Shown here piece after piece: positions 16,211-24,831 of a stretch of 42,098 nucleotides of DNA (within the stretch, counting starts at the first letter, position 1; every line of letters begins with the position of its first letter). The notes beneath the pieces were generated by a model. That model was not told where the DNA came from. It made no database searches and saw only the letters and a list, made by a program, of their open reading frames with translations. Source of the stretch: JAMOAW01 sp039908535 (GTDB lineage: Bacteria; Pseudomonadota; Magnetococcia; Magnetococcales; JADFZT01). Location of the stretch: contig JAMOAW010000055.1 of the NCBI GenBank assembly GCA_039908535.1, forward strand, positions 1 through 42,098. Reading direction: 5' to 3'. The position numbers and the translations under genes were made by a program.

Positions 16211-18017
16211 CTTGGAGGCACAGCATCCAGAAAGAGAGACGACTGTTCGGGAATTTCGGGGGATTGCCGTTTCTCCAGGGATTGCCATTGGACCGGTACA
16301 TTTGGTTGCCAGAGGGTGGCCAGATTCCCCTGAATATACGCTTCCCACAGAATCAGGAGAGTCGGCCATTGCGTTAGAGAAAGAGCGTTTTTTGACCGCT
16401 TTGGAGGCCTCTTGTACGCAACTGCGTCAGATTCGCGATCGTTTGGCTTCTGGAAAGTATAACAAGCAGATTATCTATATTTTGGACGCGCATCTTCTTA
16501 TTCTTGAAGACAGTCAGATGCGTCATGGACCATTGGTTCACATTCAAGAGGAGTATTGCAATGCTGAATGGGCGGTTAAACGCTATTTGGCCGGGGTTTT
16601 GGCGGTATTTCAAGGGATGGAGGATGCCTATTTACGTGAAAAGCAACAGGATATTCGTCAGGTTGGCAAGCGTTTATTAAATAATTTAATGGGTTTGAAA
16701 AGCGATTTTTATACAGGTTTTCCGCATCCAGTGATTTTAGTGGCTGAAGAGTTCACCCCTTCTGATATGTTGTTGATGGATCAAGACACGGTTTTGGGTT
16801 TTGTCACCGAACTTGGGGGGCGGACGTCGCATACGGCGATTTTGGCCAAATCTTTGGGGTTGCCAGCCATTGTTGGGGTCTTAGGGATCACCACGTTGGT
16901 ACAAAATGGCGATGTTTTGGTTTTGGATGGTTTGAATGGTCGTTTGGTGGTGAATCCTGGGACGGCGGATGTCCATATTTACAATACGCGGCGTACTCGG
17001 TTTCGTTCTTTTCGTACTGAGATGTTTGAAACGACGGTGGAGCCGTCCCAGACCCAAGATGGTCATCGGGTTTTGTTGAAGGCCAACATTGAATTGAGCG
17101 AAGATGCCGAGCGGGCGGTTCGTTTTGGAGCGGATGGTATTGGTCTGTATCGCACCGAACATTTATATATGAACCGTTTTACCATTCCATCTGAAAATGA
17201 ATTGTACGAGGCCTTTTTGCGGGCGGGTAAGCGCATGAACGGCTTGCCGGTAACGATTCGCACGTTGGATTTAGGGGGTGAAAAGCAGGCGGATGTGTTG
17301 CGTCATCCAGGGGCATTGGGGAGCAATCCCGCTTTGGGTTTGCATGCGATTCGTTTGTGTTTAAAGCGGGAATCGGTTGTTTTTCGTTCTCAATTGCGGG
17401 CCATATTGCGGGCTGGTGCGGAGTGTGACATTCGGATTTTGTTTCCTTTGGTCTCTGGTCTTGGTGAGCTTTCCCAGTCCTTAGAGATCCTCTCTGAGGT
17501 AAAAGATTCTTTGGTTCGCGATGGTTTGCCATTTGATTCAGCGATTAAAGTGGGCATTATGGTAGAGGTTCCAGCGGCGGCCTTGTGTGCCGATCAATTG
17601 GCTCCCAGGGTAGATTTTTTCAGTATTGGGACCAATGATTTGATACAATTTACGTTGGCGGTGGATCGTTTGGATGAAAGTGTTGCCTATCTTTATGAAC
17701 CGGCCCATCCAGCGGTATTACGTTTGATTGACATGACGTTGCGGGCGGCGCGTTCTCATGCCATTCCAGTTGCTCTTTGTGGGGAGATGGCTTCTGATCC
17801 GCGTTTTACGGCTTTGTTGATTGGCATGGGGTTGGAAGAGTTGTCGGTGACCACCAACTGTTTGCCTTTAATTCGGAAGACCATCCGTGGCATAGATTAT
17901 GGTAAAAGCCGTGATTTGGCACGTTTGGTTATGGAGCGCAATCTGCCAGAGTCGATCAACCATCTTTTGGAAGAGTGGTTGACTGAGACCTTTGGCAGTG
18001 ATCATCTTTTCCGCTGA
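16173..18017 (+). CDS. ptsI: Phosphoenolpyruvate-protein phosphotransferase (PTS enzyme I)
   Basis: Up to 614 residues. The phospho-histidine is in TELGGRTSHTAILAKS; the PEP-binding part has GADGIGLYRTEHLYM, TIRTLDLGGEKQ, and GTNDLIQFTLAVDR with ALCGEMASD. It takes phosphate from PEP and passes it to HPr. No N-terminal GAF domain is present, so it resembles PtsI rather than PtsP although its partner is EIIA-Ntr. GTG 16173 overlaps ptsH by 38 bp. TTG 16212, directly after the ptsH stop and preceded by AAAAGGAG, is a credible alternative and would remove 13 residues that precede recognisable homology. Confidence 0.93.
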   Translation: MKNLVRIEKELINLEAQHPERETTVREFRGIAVSPGIAIGPVHLVARGWPDSPEYTLPTESGESAIALEKERFLTALEASCTQLRQIRDRLASGKYNKQIIYILDAHLLILEDSQMRHGPLVHIQEEYCNAEWAVKRYLAGVLAVFQGMEDAYLREKQQDIRQVGKRLLNNLMGLKSDFYTGFPHPVILVAEEFTPSDMLLMDQDTVLGFVTELGGRTSHTAILAKSLGLPAIVGVLGITTLVQNGDVLVLDGLNGRLVVNPGTADVHIYNTRRTRFRSFRTEMFETTVEPSQTQDGHRVLLKANIELSEDAERAVRFGADGIGLYRTEHLYMNRFTIPSENELYEAFLRAGKRMNGLPVTIRTLDLGGEKQADVLRHPGALGSNPALGLHAIRLCLKRESVVFRSQLRAILRAGAECDIRILFPLVSGLGELSQSLEILSEVKDSLVRDGLPFDSAIKVGIMVEVPAAALCADQLAPRVDFFSIGTNDLIQFTLAVDRLDESVAYLYEPAHPAVLRLIDMTLRAARSHAIPVALCGEMASDPRFTALLIGMGLEELSVTTNCLPLIRKTIRGIDYGKSRDLARLVMERNLPESINHLLEEWLTETFGSDHLFR

Positions 18018-18139
18018 TGTTTAGAGTTGGAACCATGCAAATCAATACGTTGGGTGGGTGGAGAGTTGCTCCTCGGTTTTGATTTTTTGTGATAAGGTAT
18101 TGTTTTAAAATCAACTTTTAACTTTTTGGAGTGAATTTG

Positions 18140-19306
18140 ATGTCGCGTCATTATCTTTTTACATCCGAGTCTGTCTCTGAGGGGCATCCAGATAAGGTTG
18201 CCGATCAGGTTTCTGATTCGGTTTTGGATGCCTTGCTGGCGCAGGATCCCTTGAGCCGTGTTGCCTGTGAAACGTTGATTACCACGGGGATGGTGGTGAT
18301 TGCTGGGGAGATTACCACTAAGGCGGTGGTCGATTATGTGCAACAGGCCCGCAATACCATCGCGTCGATTGGTTATAACTCTTCGGACATTGGTTTTGAT
18401 GCGGCCTCTTGTGCGGTTTTGGTCAGTTTAGACCGGCAGTCGCCAGACATTGCCCAGGGTGTCAACGAAGGGGAGGGGATTGATTTGGATCAAGGGGCAG
18501 GGGATCAAGGGTTGATGTTTGGTTATGCCTGTGATGAAACCGCTGTATTGATGCCAGCACCGATCTATTATGCCCATCGGATTATGGAAAGACAGGCCTC
18601 GGTGCGTAAGTCGGGTTTATTGTCATGGTTGCGTCCTGATGCCAAGAGTCAGGTCACGATTCGTTATGAAGAGGGACGCCCGGTGGCGGTGGATGCTGTG
18701 GTGGTCTCGACCCAGCATTCCCCGGAGGTGCTCCATAAAACCATTGAAGAGGCGGTGATTGAAGAGATTGTCAAGCCCTCTTTGCCAAGTGATTTGGATA
18801 TTTCGAAGATCAAATATTATATCAATCCCACGGGGCGTTTTGTGATTGGTGGTCCTGTTGGGGATTGTGGGTTGACGGGTCGCAAGATTATTGTCGATAC
18901 CTATGGTGGGTCGGGTCATCATGGGGGTGGGGCTTTTTCAGGTAAGGATCCCTCGAAGGTAGATCGTTCTTCGGCCTATATGGGACGATATGTGGCCAAA
19001 AACATTGTTGCGGCGGGGTTAGCGGCGCGATGTGAGGTGCAGATTGCCTATGCCATTGGGGTGGCGCAACCGGTTTCTATGATGGTGGAGAGTTTTGGTA
19101 CGGGTCGGATTGCGGATGAGTTGATAGAAAAATTGGTTTTGGCCCATTTTGATTTGCGTCCCAAGGCGATTATTCAACAGTTAAATCTTTTGCGGCCTAT
19201 TTACACCAAGAGTGCGGCTTATGGTCACTTTGGACGGGAATTGCCGGAGTTTACGTGGGAATTTACCGATAAGGCGCAACTTTTGAAAGATGCGGCGGGG
19301 CTTTGA
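18140..19306 (+). CDS. metK: S-adenosylmethionine synthetase
   Basis: 388 residues from ATG 18140, with GGAG 8 nt upstream; the in-frame GTG at 18131 overlaps that site and is unlikely. Motifs: FTSESVSEGHPDKVADQ, GAGDQGLMFGYA, YINPTGRFVIGGP, TGRKIIVDTYGG and GGGAFSGKDPSKVDRSAAY-like with SS. It makes SAM from methionine and ATP. No SAM riboswitch is evident in the 120 bp before it. It is followed by ahcY, giving a compact SAM/SAH pair interrupted by a family-1 repeat. Confidence 0.97.
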   Translation: MSRHYLFTSESVSEGHPDKVADQVSDSVLDALLAQDPLSRVACETLITTGMVVIAGEITTKAVVDYVQQARNTIASIGYNSSDIGFDAASCAVLVSLDRQSPDIAQGVNEGEGIDLDQGAGDQGLMFGYACDETAVLMPAPIYYAHRIMERQASVRKSGLLSWLRPDAKSQVTIRYEEGRPVAVDAVVVSTQHSPEVLHKTIEEAVIEEIVKPSLPSDLDISKIKYYINPTGRFVIGGPVGDCGLTGRKIIVDTYGGSGHHGGGAFSGKDPSKVDRSSAYMGRYVAKNIVAAGLAARCEVQIAYAIGVAQPVSMMVESFGTGRIADELIEKLVLAHFDLRPKAIIQQLNLLRPIYTKSAAYGHFGRELPEFTWEFTDKAQLLKDAAGL

Positions 19307-19310
19307 CTTG

Positions 19311-19401
19311 ATGTTAAAAATCAAGACTTTGGGGGGCGGAGAACCGCCCCCCAATCCCCCAGGGTTTTGATGTTAATCTTTTGCCCGCAGGGCATTATGT
19401 T
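19311..19401 (+). repeat. Family-1 repeat, shortened copy between metK and ahcY
   Basis: AAAAATCAAGACTTTGGGG, the perfect GGGGGGCGGAGAACCGCCCC stem, CAATCCCCCAGGGTTTTGAT and the end GCCCGCAGGGCATTATGTT. It lacks the T-run/A-run arm. It starts 4 bp after the metK stop. Confidence 0.85.
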
Positions 19402-19454
19402 CGGAACGCCCTCAGAGGGTTGACTTTGATATTTTTATCCAAAAAGGAAAGAAG

Positions 19455-20762
19455 ATGAGTTTAGTACAAGGTTTTACCGATTACCGTGTGAAAGATATGA
19501 CTCTAGCGGATTGGGGGCGTCGGGAGATTCAAATTGCCCAGACAGAAATGCCAGGATTGATGGCGTTGCGCCATGAGTATCGTGGCCAGAAACCCCTTGC
19601 AGGGGCGCGTATAGTTGGTTGTCTGCACATGACCATTCAGACGGCGGTTTTGATGGAGACATTGGTGGATTTGGGGGCGACGGTGCGTTGGTCGTCGTGC
19701 AATATTTTTTCAACCCAAGATCACGCGGCGGCGGCTATGGCGGCGGCAGGTATTCCGGTTTTTGCTTGGAAGGGCGAGACCGAAGAGGAGTTTTGGTGGT
19801 GTATTGATCAAACCATCAAAGGCCCGGATGGTTGGTTGCCCAATATGATTTTGGATGATGGAGGGGATGTCACGGCGGTATTGCATCGGCCTGAACATGC
19901 GTCGATTTTGGCCGGCATTCGTGGTTTATCTGAGGAGACCACCACGGGTGTGCATCGTTTAAAGGAGATGCTGGCGGCGGGGGAGTTAAAAGTTCCGGCA
20001 TTTAATGTCAACGATTCGGTGACCAAGTCTAAATTTGACAATTTATATGGTTGTCGGGAGTCCTTGGTAGACGGCATCAAGCGGGCCACCGATGTGATGA
20101 TTGCGGGCAAGGTTGCTGTGGTGTGTGGATATGGGGATGTTGGCAAGGGGTGTGCTCAGGCGTTGCGTGGATTAGGTGCCATTGTTTGGGTCACTGAAAT
20201 TGATCCCATTTGTGCGTTGCAGGCCAGCATGGAGGGGTATCGGGTGGTCTCCATGCCTTATGCTGCCCCTAGAGCCAATATTTTTGTCACTGCGACGGGT
20301 AATCTCAATGTGATTACCCGCGCCCATATGGATGCGATGAAGGATCAGGCCATTGTGTGTAATATTGGTCATTTTGATTCTGAAATTGACATTGCCAGTT
20401 TGCGTAGTTTGACCTGGGAGAACATCAAACCCCAGGTGGATCATGTGATTTTTCCAGATGGCAAGCGTATTATTGTTTTGGCGGAGGGTCGTTTGGTCAA
20501 TCTTGGCTGTGCCACAGGTCACCCCAGTTTTGTGATGTCCAACTCTTTTACCAATCAAGTGATGGCGCAAATTGAATTGTGGAACAATCCTGGTAAATAT
20601 CCGATTGGGGTTTATGTGTTGCCGAAAAAATTGGATGAAAAAGTGGCTGCGTTGCATTTGGGTCAAATCGGTGCGCAATTGACGCAACTGACACCTGAAC
20701 AAGCCAAATATATCGGTGTTTCCGTTGATGGCCCGTATAAGCCAGAGACATATCGGTATTAG
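19455..20762 (+). CDS. ahcY: Adenosylhomocysteinase
   Basis: 435 residues. ATG 19455 is preceded by AAAAAGGAAAGAAG. Motifs: GCLHMTIQTAVLMETL, STQDHAAAAM, DDGGDVTAVLH, the NAD-binding GYGDVGKGCAQALRGLGA, CNIGHFDSEID, and the C-terminal ending DGPYKPETYRY typical of the family. It splits S-adenosylhomocysteine into adenosine and homocysteine, recycling the product of SAM-dependent methylation. Downstream is a perfect 26-bp inverted repeat. Confidence 0.97.
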   Translation: MSLVQGFTDYRVKDMTLADWGRREIQIAQTEMPGLMALRHEYRGQKPLAGARIVGCLHMTIQTAVLMETLVDLGATVRWSSCNIFSTQDHAAAAMAAAGIPVFAWKGETEEEFWWCIDQTIKGPDGWLPNMILDDGGDVTAVLHRPEHASILAGIRGLSEETTTGVHRLKEMLAAGELKVPAFNVNDSVTKSKFDNLYGCRESLVDGIKRATDVMIAGKVAVVCGYGDVGKGCAQALRGLGAIVWVTEIDPICALQASMEGYRVVSMPYAAPRANIFVTATGNLNVITRAHMDAMKDQAIVCNIGHFDSEIDIASLRSLTWENIKPQVDHVIFPDGKRIIVLAEGRLVNLGCATGHPSFVMSNSFTNQVMAQIELWNNPGKYPIGVYVLPKKLDEKVAALHLGQIGAQLTQLTPEQAKYIGVSVDGPYKPETYRY

Positions 20763-20801
20763 CTGAACGGGTTTTGGTTGGCCCACTTTTTTTATTTAAT
20801 T

Positions 20802-20858
20802 AAAACAGGGACAGTATATATTTTTATTGTTCATAAAAATATATACTGTCCCTGTTTT
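20802..20858. repeat. Perfect 26-bp inverted repeat with 5-nt loop
   Basis: The left arm, 20802-20827 (AAAACAGGGACAGTATATAT...), is the exact reverse complement of 20833-20858, with TGTTC between. It could end ahcY transcription in either direction. The GGGACAG-type sequence also resembles sequences that flank REP-associated IS200-like transposases, so it may be a remnant end of such an element. No transposase gene is present. Confidence 0.9.
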
Positions 20859-20883
20859 TATAAATTTGCTTAAGCCCTTCACT

Positions 20884-20910
20884 CTGCCATTTTTATAAAA
20901 AAAATGGCAG
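20884..20910. terminator. Short A/T hairpin, possible bidirectional terminator
   Basis: CTGCCATTTTT and AAAAATGGCAG form an 11-bp stem around ATAAA. It is terminator-like but has no clear downstream U-run beyond the stem. Confidence 0.4.
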
Positions 20911-21300
20911 TTATTTTCTAGTTAGCGTGGCGTTGAAATTTTTGGCAGTGATAATCTGCGGTGACAAAATGGCTGGTGTTGTTTTTATCACTGCATTTGC
21001 CAAACCAGGAGGGAATTGTTTGGGAGTGCCATTTTTTGCAGTGGTAACAGACGTTGTCGGAAGGATGGATGATAATATGGGTATTTTTCATCTGTTTTTT
21101 AACCGTAATGTCAAGGAATTATCGATAATTGTCGAGTTTTACAGTAATAAGTCAAATTTAATGAAAGATGGGTTTTATGGGTCTTTTGAGAAAATTATTC
21201 TGGCATTTATGTTGCATTATTTTTCGGTATTGCTGAAAAATAGTCATTGTTTTGACATGTTTGTTTTTTGTATACAATTAACCTTGTTTGAACCTCTTTA
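20911..21300. other. Gene-free region upstream of gapR
   Basis: An open frame of 124 codons from a GTG at 20927 covers most of this stretch, but its composition looks random (Phe/Ile-rich, no domain), it lacks a ribosome-binding site and it ends right at the gapR leader. I read it as non-coding DNA that includes the gapR promoter. Confidence 0.5.
21252..21278 (+). promoter_or_regulatory. Possible sigma-70-type promoter of gapR
   Basis: TTGACA at 21252-21257 and TACAAT at 21273-21278 (within TATACAAT) are 15 bp apart, slightly short of the ideal 17. They lie 35-60 bp before the gapR ATG with its AAGGAGAT ribosome-binding site. Confidence 0.4.
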
Positions 21301-21312
21301 AAGGAGATCCCT

Positions 21313-21654
21313 ATGTTAGAAGTTGCCGAAAGTTCTACGTTAAGTAGAGGAAAAAGCAGTAATAATAAATCCTCCAACAGAAAAGCCAGCACCAAAGAGG
21401 GCATCTCTGGAGAGCATTTGGAGCAGATTATTATGAGAATCGAACGGTTGGAAGAGGAAAAAGCCGAACTGGCTCAAGATGTTCGTGACCTCTATTTGGA
21501 GGCCAAAAGCAATGGCTTCGATCCGAAAATTATTCGCCAGATCGTTCGGTTGCGTAAAATGGAACCCAATGATCTCGAAGAGCAGGAAACCTTGCTGCAT
21601 GTCTATATGAGAGCTTTGGGGATGGCTTTGCCCTCCAGCAGTTCTACCCATTGA
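21313..21654 (+). CDS. gapR: GapR (DUF2312) nucleoid-associated protein
   Basis: 113 residues with AAGGAGAT just upstream. After a Ser/Lys-rich variable N-terminus comes the DUF2312 core: EHLEQIIMRIERLEEEKAEL, AQDVRDLYLEAKSNGFD and IIRQIVRLRKMEPNDLEEQE. GapR in Caulobacter binds AT-rich, overtwisted DNA and helps topoisomerases during replication. The family is usually found in Alphaproteobacteria and related lineages. Monocistronic, with its own terminator downstream. Confidence 0.9.
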   Translation: MLEVAESSTLSRGKSSNNKSSNRKASTKEGISGEHLEQIIMRIERLEEEKAELAQDVRDLYLEAKSNGFDPKIIRQIVRLRKMEPNDLEEQETLLHVYMRALGMALPSSSSTH

Positions 21655-21662
21655 TTTTTTTC

Positions 21663-21701
21663 CGGTGCCATTGGTCTATTTGCTGGCACCGAGTTTTTTT
21701 T
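21663..21701 (+). terminator. Rho-independent terminator of gapR
   Basis: CGGTGCCA (21663-21670) pairs with TGGCACCG (21684-21691) and is followed by AG and a run of eight T. Confidence 0.85.
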
Positions 21702-21745
21702 GACATCCTCCTTTTTCAATCAAGCTCTTTTTGCCCAAAGTGAAA

Positions 21746-21782
21746 GTTTCCACCGCGTGTTACTCTGGAATGCGGTGGAAAC
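21746..21782. repeat. 11-bp inverted repeat (GTTTCCACCGC)
   Basis: GTTTCCACCGC at 21746-21756 and its exact complement GCGGTGGAAAC at 21772-21782 flank a 15-nt spacer. It sits between gapR and the convergent tail-like cassette. Purpose unknown; it could be a terminator without a U-run or an operator. Confidence 0.6.
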
Positions 21783-21838
21783 GATGGCAAAAGATGACAC
21801 CAGAGAGCGAAAAATTAAGAGGTGCGGTGATGGGGTTT

Positions 21839-22048
21839 TTAGGGTTGGACCATCATAAGTTGCACCTCTTGCCACTGAGTGGGTTGCTCCACTTTGAGAT
21901 ACAGTTTACCCGTTGTGCGCAGATATAAAGAACCCGTTGGTATATCCCCCAAATCAATTTGGCTGGGCTCCTCTATCCCCGAAAAAATACCAGCCTTCCC
22001 ATCTATATCTATGGCCGTTGTAAAAAAGGCTTTTTGTATGGAGATCAT
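21839..22048 (-). CDS. Small protein, last gene of the phage-tail-like cassette
   Basis: 69 residues (start MISIQKAFFTTAID). It contains IPTGSLYLRTTGKLYLKVEQP, which resembles the GSIYLDQTTGQLYTKNQ stretch in the larger neighbour upstream, so it is probably a related phage-structure-like fragment. It follows that gene after 39 bp, which include a strong hairpin in its leader. No family was recognised. Probably real, given the shared motif and strand. Confidence 0.6.
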   Translation of the reverse strand: MISIQKAFFTTAIDIDGKAGIFSGIEEPSQIDLGDIPTGSLYLRTTGKLYLKVEQPTQWQEVQLMMVQP

Positions 22049-22055
22049 GTTTTGT

Positions 22056-22080
22056 GTGGGGAGGGGTCATCCCTCCCCAC
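22056..22080. repeat. 10-bp perfect hairpin in the leader of the 69-residue gene
   Basis: GTGGGGAGGG (22056-22065) pairs with CCCTCCCCAC (22071-22080) around a 5-nt loop. Read leftward it lies between the fibre-like gene and the small gene, with no U-run, so it may attenuate or stabilise the transcript. Confidence 0.6.
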
Positions 22081-22087
22081 CCCTCTT

Positions 22088-23479
22088 TTAAGCCATGGTT
22101 AGAACGCTACGGGTGACGCGAACATGTACGGCACTGTTGCAGGAGGCGCGCAGTCGCAGTAATTGATTACTGCCTGAGCCATTTAAATCCACATCAAAAT
22201 CTAACCCAGCCAGTGCCGGACCAGATTTGAGGACAGCAAATAGATTATAGTCTACATCGGTGGCATCGCTGTTGGTGGTGCCATTGTGCAGGGCCAATAA
22301 TTTACCGCTCCAGACAGTGGTGGGTGTGGCAATGCTACAGGCATGGAGATTCCACTCCACAAGGAGAACTTCATCCACTTTTACCGCATCCACGGTGGTT
22401 GCGGTGGTCACCGAGTTGGCTTCGCTTTCGATCTTAACCTGGCCCAAGATGTGATCCAACGCCGATAGATTGGCGTGGACCGTGTTGGCGGTTGAGAGAT
22501 AGTTGTGAGAGGTGATATCACTGCCAATGGCATGATCCAACGCCTCCAGGTTGCTATGGATATCTTGAACGGCGATTGCGCCAACGGTACGACTGGCTGG
22601 AGAGGTAATATCATCGCCGATAGCCAAATCCAGAGTGGATAAATTGGCTTGGATGGTGGCGCTGCTACTGATTTGATTGGTGGAGGTGACATCGGCACCA
22701 ATGGCATCGTCTAGGGCTTCCAGATTGAGATTGACCGCTTGATCACGGATGGAACCGACGGTGCGGTTTTGGGGGGTGGCGATGGCTGCACCAATTTCAG
22801 CATCGAGCTTGCCGATCCCAGTCTCTAAGGAGTCGCCATCGCTGACGATGAAAACCGAGCTGTAATCCGGTGTTTCCGTTCCTTCACCGTTTTTGCCGAC
22901 AAAATGGCGCAGATAGCCAAGTTCGCTGCGTTCTGCCGCACCAGATTGCACCCAACTGCTGCCGTTGTAAGAATATTTGCGTCCACCGACGCTGCCCTCT
23001 TCAATATAAATGGCATCCCCTTTGGTAGCGGCATTGCCATCCTCAACCAAAATGGCCTCGGAACCAGGAACGCCACTCACGATATAGAGATTTTTGGCAT
23101 TTCCAGCAATGCCATCGAATAAAATTCGATCGCCGTTCGCAATGGCCACCCCATCGATCATGCCGGTATTGATGGCAATTTCGGCGGCAGCGAGGTTTTC
23201 ATAAGAGGAATTGTCATACAGTTTGGCCGGTTCTCGCCAGGAGAGTCCCAAGAGGGCTTGGTCCAGATCCAGTTGATTTTGAATACGAGTCCATTTGTTG
23301 CTGCCTGTGCCGGTTTGATTTTTGGTATAGAGTTGACCGGTGGTTTGATCCAAATAGATTGAGCCGACCACTGCGGTATCGGGTCGACCGCCAGAACTGC
23401 CGGGAACGCCGGTATCGGTAATGAGGTGGACGCCGATGCTCAGGCCGCCACGGGCTTCAAAAAGTGCGGGTATACCCAT
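22088..23479 (-). CDS. Phage tail-fibre-like protein
   Basis: 463 residues, preceded by AGGAG. The N-terminal part has GSIYLDQTTGQLYTKNQTG. The middle is an internal repeat (NLEALDDAIGADVTSTN, NLSTLDLAIGDDITSP, NLEALDHAIGSDITSH, NLSALDHILGQV), about 35-45 residues per unit. The C-terminal domain (VDAVKVDEVLLVEWNL... LRLRASCNSAVHVRVTR) is a beta-rich module I associate with phage structural proteins. It would be a trimeric fibre or baseplate appendage. The cassette of four genes has no capsid, terminase, integrase or lysis genes around it, so it is either a stranded fragment or a domesticated appendage. Confidence 0.68.
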   Translation of the reverse strand: MGIPALFEARGGLSIGVHLITDTGVPGSSGGRPDTAVVGSIYLDQTTGQLYTKNQTGTGSNKWTRIQNQLDLDQALLGLSWREPAKLYDNSSYENLAAAEIAINTGMIDGVAIANGDRILFDGIAGNAKNLYIVSGVPGSEAILVEDGNAATKGDAIYIEEGSVGGRKYSYNGSSWVQSGAAERSELGYLRHFVGKNGEGTETPDYSSVFIVSDGDSLETGIGKLDAEIGAAIATPQNRTVGSIRDQAVNLNLEALDDAIGADVTSTNQISSSATIQANLSTLDLAIGDDITSPASRTVGAIAVQDIHSNLEALDHAIGSDITSHNYLSTANTVHANLSALDHILGQVKIESEANSVTTATTVDAVKVDEVLLVEWNLHACSIATPTTVWSGKLLALHNGTTNSDATDVDYNLFAVLKSGPALAGLDFDVDLNGSGSNQLLRLRASCNSAVHVRVTRSVLTMA

Positions 23480-23502
23480 TTTATTCTCCTGAAAAAGGGG
23501 AG

Positions 23503-24021
23503 TTAGTTAAAAATGCCAATTTTGACGGTTCGCACACTGGCGATACCGTTATAGCGGCTGGTAATGGAAAGTTTGACTTTGTCTTCTTCGGCGACAACGT
23601 CCAGATCGTACAGCAGTGTTCCGGTATCTCCCATCATGGCATACTCCATAAATAGGACATCTTCGCCCTTGCGTAGACATTTGATTTCGCTCGTCACTTC
23701 TAGGCCATTGTGATCGTCGCTGATTAAAAATAGCCACTTGACGACTCGATAGAAGGAGGGCATAGTCACGATGTCTACAACTTTTGTTTCGTCTTTGCGC
23801 AACCCCTCACTGCGCATTGGGTTGGGGCCAAAAGGCCAGCCTTGCAAATTGAGAGAGAGGGGGGAGGAAAAATCGAAACGCTCTTCTTTGATTGAAAAGT
23901 GGATGCCTGTTTGCACCGTTGGAAAATGGATCGTCTCCCGAACCAAGGCGACGGTCAGATGATCCTCGGTGGGAGAGACGAGGATTTTAGTCTCGGTCGG
24001 GGTGATCTTAAAATCGCTCAT
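23503..24021 (-). CDS. Phage-tail-like hypothetical protein
   Basis: 172 residues, MSDFKITPTETKILVSPTED at the start, predicted mostly beta-strand (LTVALVRETIHFPTVQTGIHF), ending DKVKLSITSRYNGIASVRTVKIGIFN. The ATG directly abuts the previous stop (TAAATG), which implies coupling. Family not recognised; role inferred only from neighbours. The frame is solid and codon usage resembles the other cassette genes. Confidence 0.6.
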   Translation of the reverse strand: MSDFKITPTETKILVSPTEDHLTVALVRETIHFPTVQTGIHFSIKEERFDFSSPLSLNLQGWPFGPNPMRSEGLRKDETKVVDIVTMPSFYRVVKWLFLISDDHNGLEVTSEIKCLRKGEDVLFMEYAMMGDTGTLLYDLDVVAEEDKVKLSITSRYNGIASVRTVKIGIFN

Positions 24022-24393
24022 TTAGGAACCATCGCTCTGGGTAATGTCCAGTTTGACCTCAAGGGAGCCTTGGAGTAGCGTGGCAACGATCGGTGGGTTT
24101 TCTGGAATGACCTTTTGTAAATCATAATGATAGATGCCAGGGGTGAGAGATCCTGTATCATCAGAACTCAAGGTGAGGCTGCCAATTCCCTGCTCAGAGT
24201 CGCTCCCAGATGGAAAGAGTACCTTTTTTTGCAATGCGGCCTGGCTATCCAGATCCGTTGCGCGTTGTTTCATGGTAAACCAAAGTTCATGTCCGGTGAT
24301 GTCGATGGGTTTGCCATTGGCATCGTTAAAGTTCAAAGTGAACGTTTTGGTGTCTCCTCGGTAGAAGGAGGAGAGTGTGGATGTCCCGCTCAT
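24022..24393 (-). CDS. BppU-like (baseplate upper protein N-terminal type) protein
   Basis: 123 residues. FYRGDTKTFTLNFNDANGKP followed by DITGHELWFTMKQ is the pattern of the BppU N-terminal domain (DUF2479) of phage baseplate or receptor-binding proteins: R-G-D-T...D-x-x-G...DITG-x-x-x-x-F. It ends EVKLDITQSDGS. First gene of the leftward cassette; no clear promoter was identified upstream. Confidence 0.65.
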   Translation of the reverse strand: MSGTSTLSSFYRGDTKTFTLNFNDANGKPIDITGHELWFTMKQRATDLDSQAALQKKVLFPSGSDSEQGIGSLTLSSDDTGSLTPGIYHYDLQKVIPENPPIVATLLQGSLEVKLDITQSDGS

Positions 24394-24595
24394 ATATGCA
24401 CGCCTTTGTCTTTCAGTTGAAAAAATGGCCTATGTGAAGTTCTTTTTTTAGAGGGTAGGCGGTAAAAATATAAGGGGAAGTCAGACAGCAGGAGGATTTA
24501 ATTGATTTTTAAATATTTTTCTAGTCGTCATGAAGAATAAAGAAAATCTCTTTTATGTCATCTATTCCTTTGTTATGAGAGGCCATCAGGAATTT

Positions 24596-24755
24596 ATGTC
24601 TCAGAAAAATAAAAATCAAGACCTTGGGGGGCGGAGAACCGCCCCCCAATTCCCCCCACCCTTTTTTTAATTTTTTAAAAAAAGAGGGGGTCTGGGGGAT
24701 TCATCCCCCAGGGTTTGATCTTTGATTTTTTTTTTGCCCGAAGGGCATCATGTTC
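24596..24755 (+). repeat. Family-1 repeat, full copy, left of the accessory block
   Basis: ATGTCTCAGAAAAATA, perfect GGGGGGCGGAGAACCGCCCC stem, GTCTGGGGGATTCATCCCC stem, end GCCCGAAGGGCATCATGTT. It is in + orientation, while 27755-27912 is inverted, so the three genes between them are bracketed by inverted copies. Confidence 0.92.
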
Positions 24756-24831
24756 TTTGGATGAGGTGTTCATGCCTGTTCAGATTAAACAGAATAAACT
24801 CCAGTAGTTCGTCTTAGGTGGCTGACATTCT

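Noticed and set aside
19307..19454. SAH riboswitch before ahcY
   Set aside because: The leader is occupied by a family-1 repeat; no SAH riboswitch core was recognised. Likewise no SAM riboswitch before metK.
20927..21301. 124-codon ORF upstream of gapR
   Set aside because: GTG start without a ribosome-binding site, no domain, biased Phe/Ile composition, overlaps the gapR promoter region.
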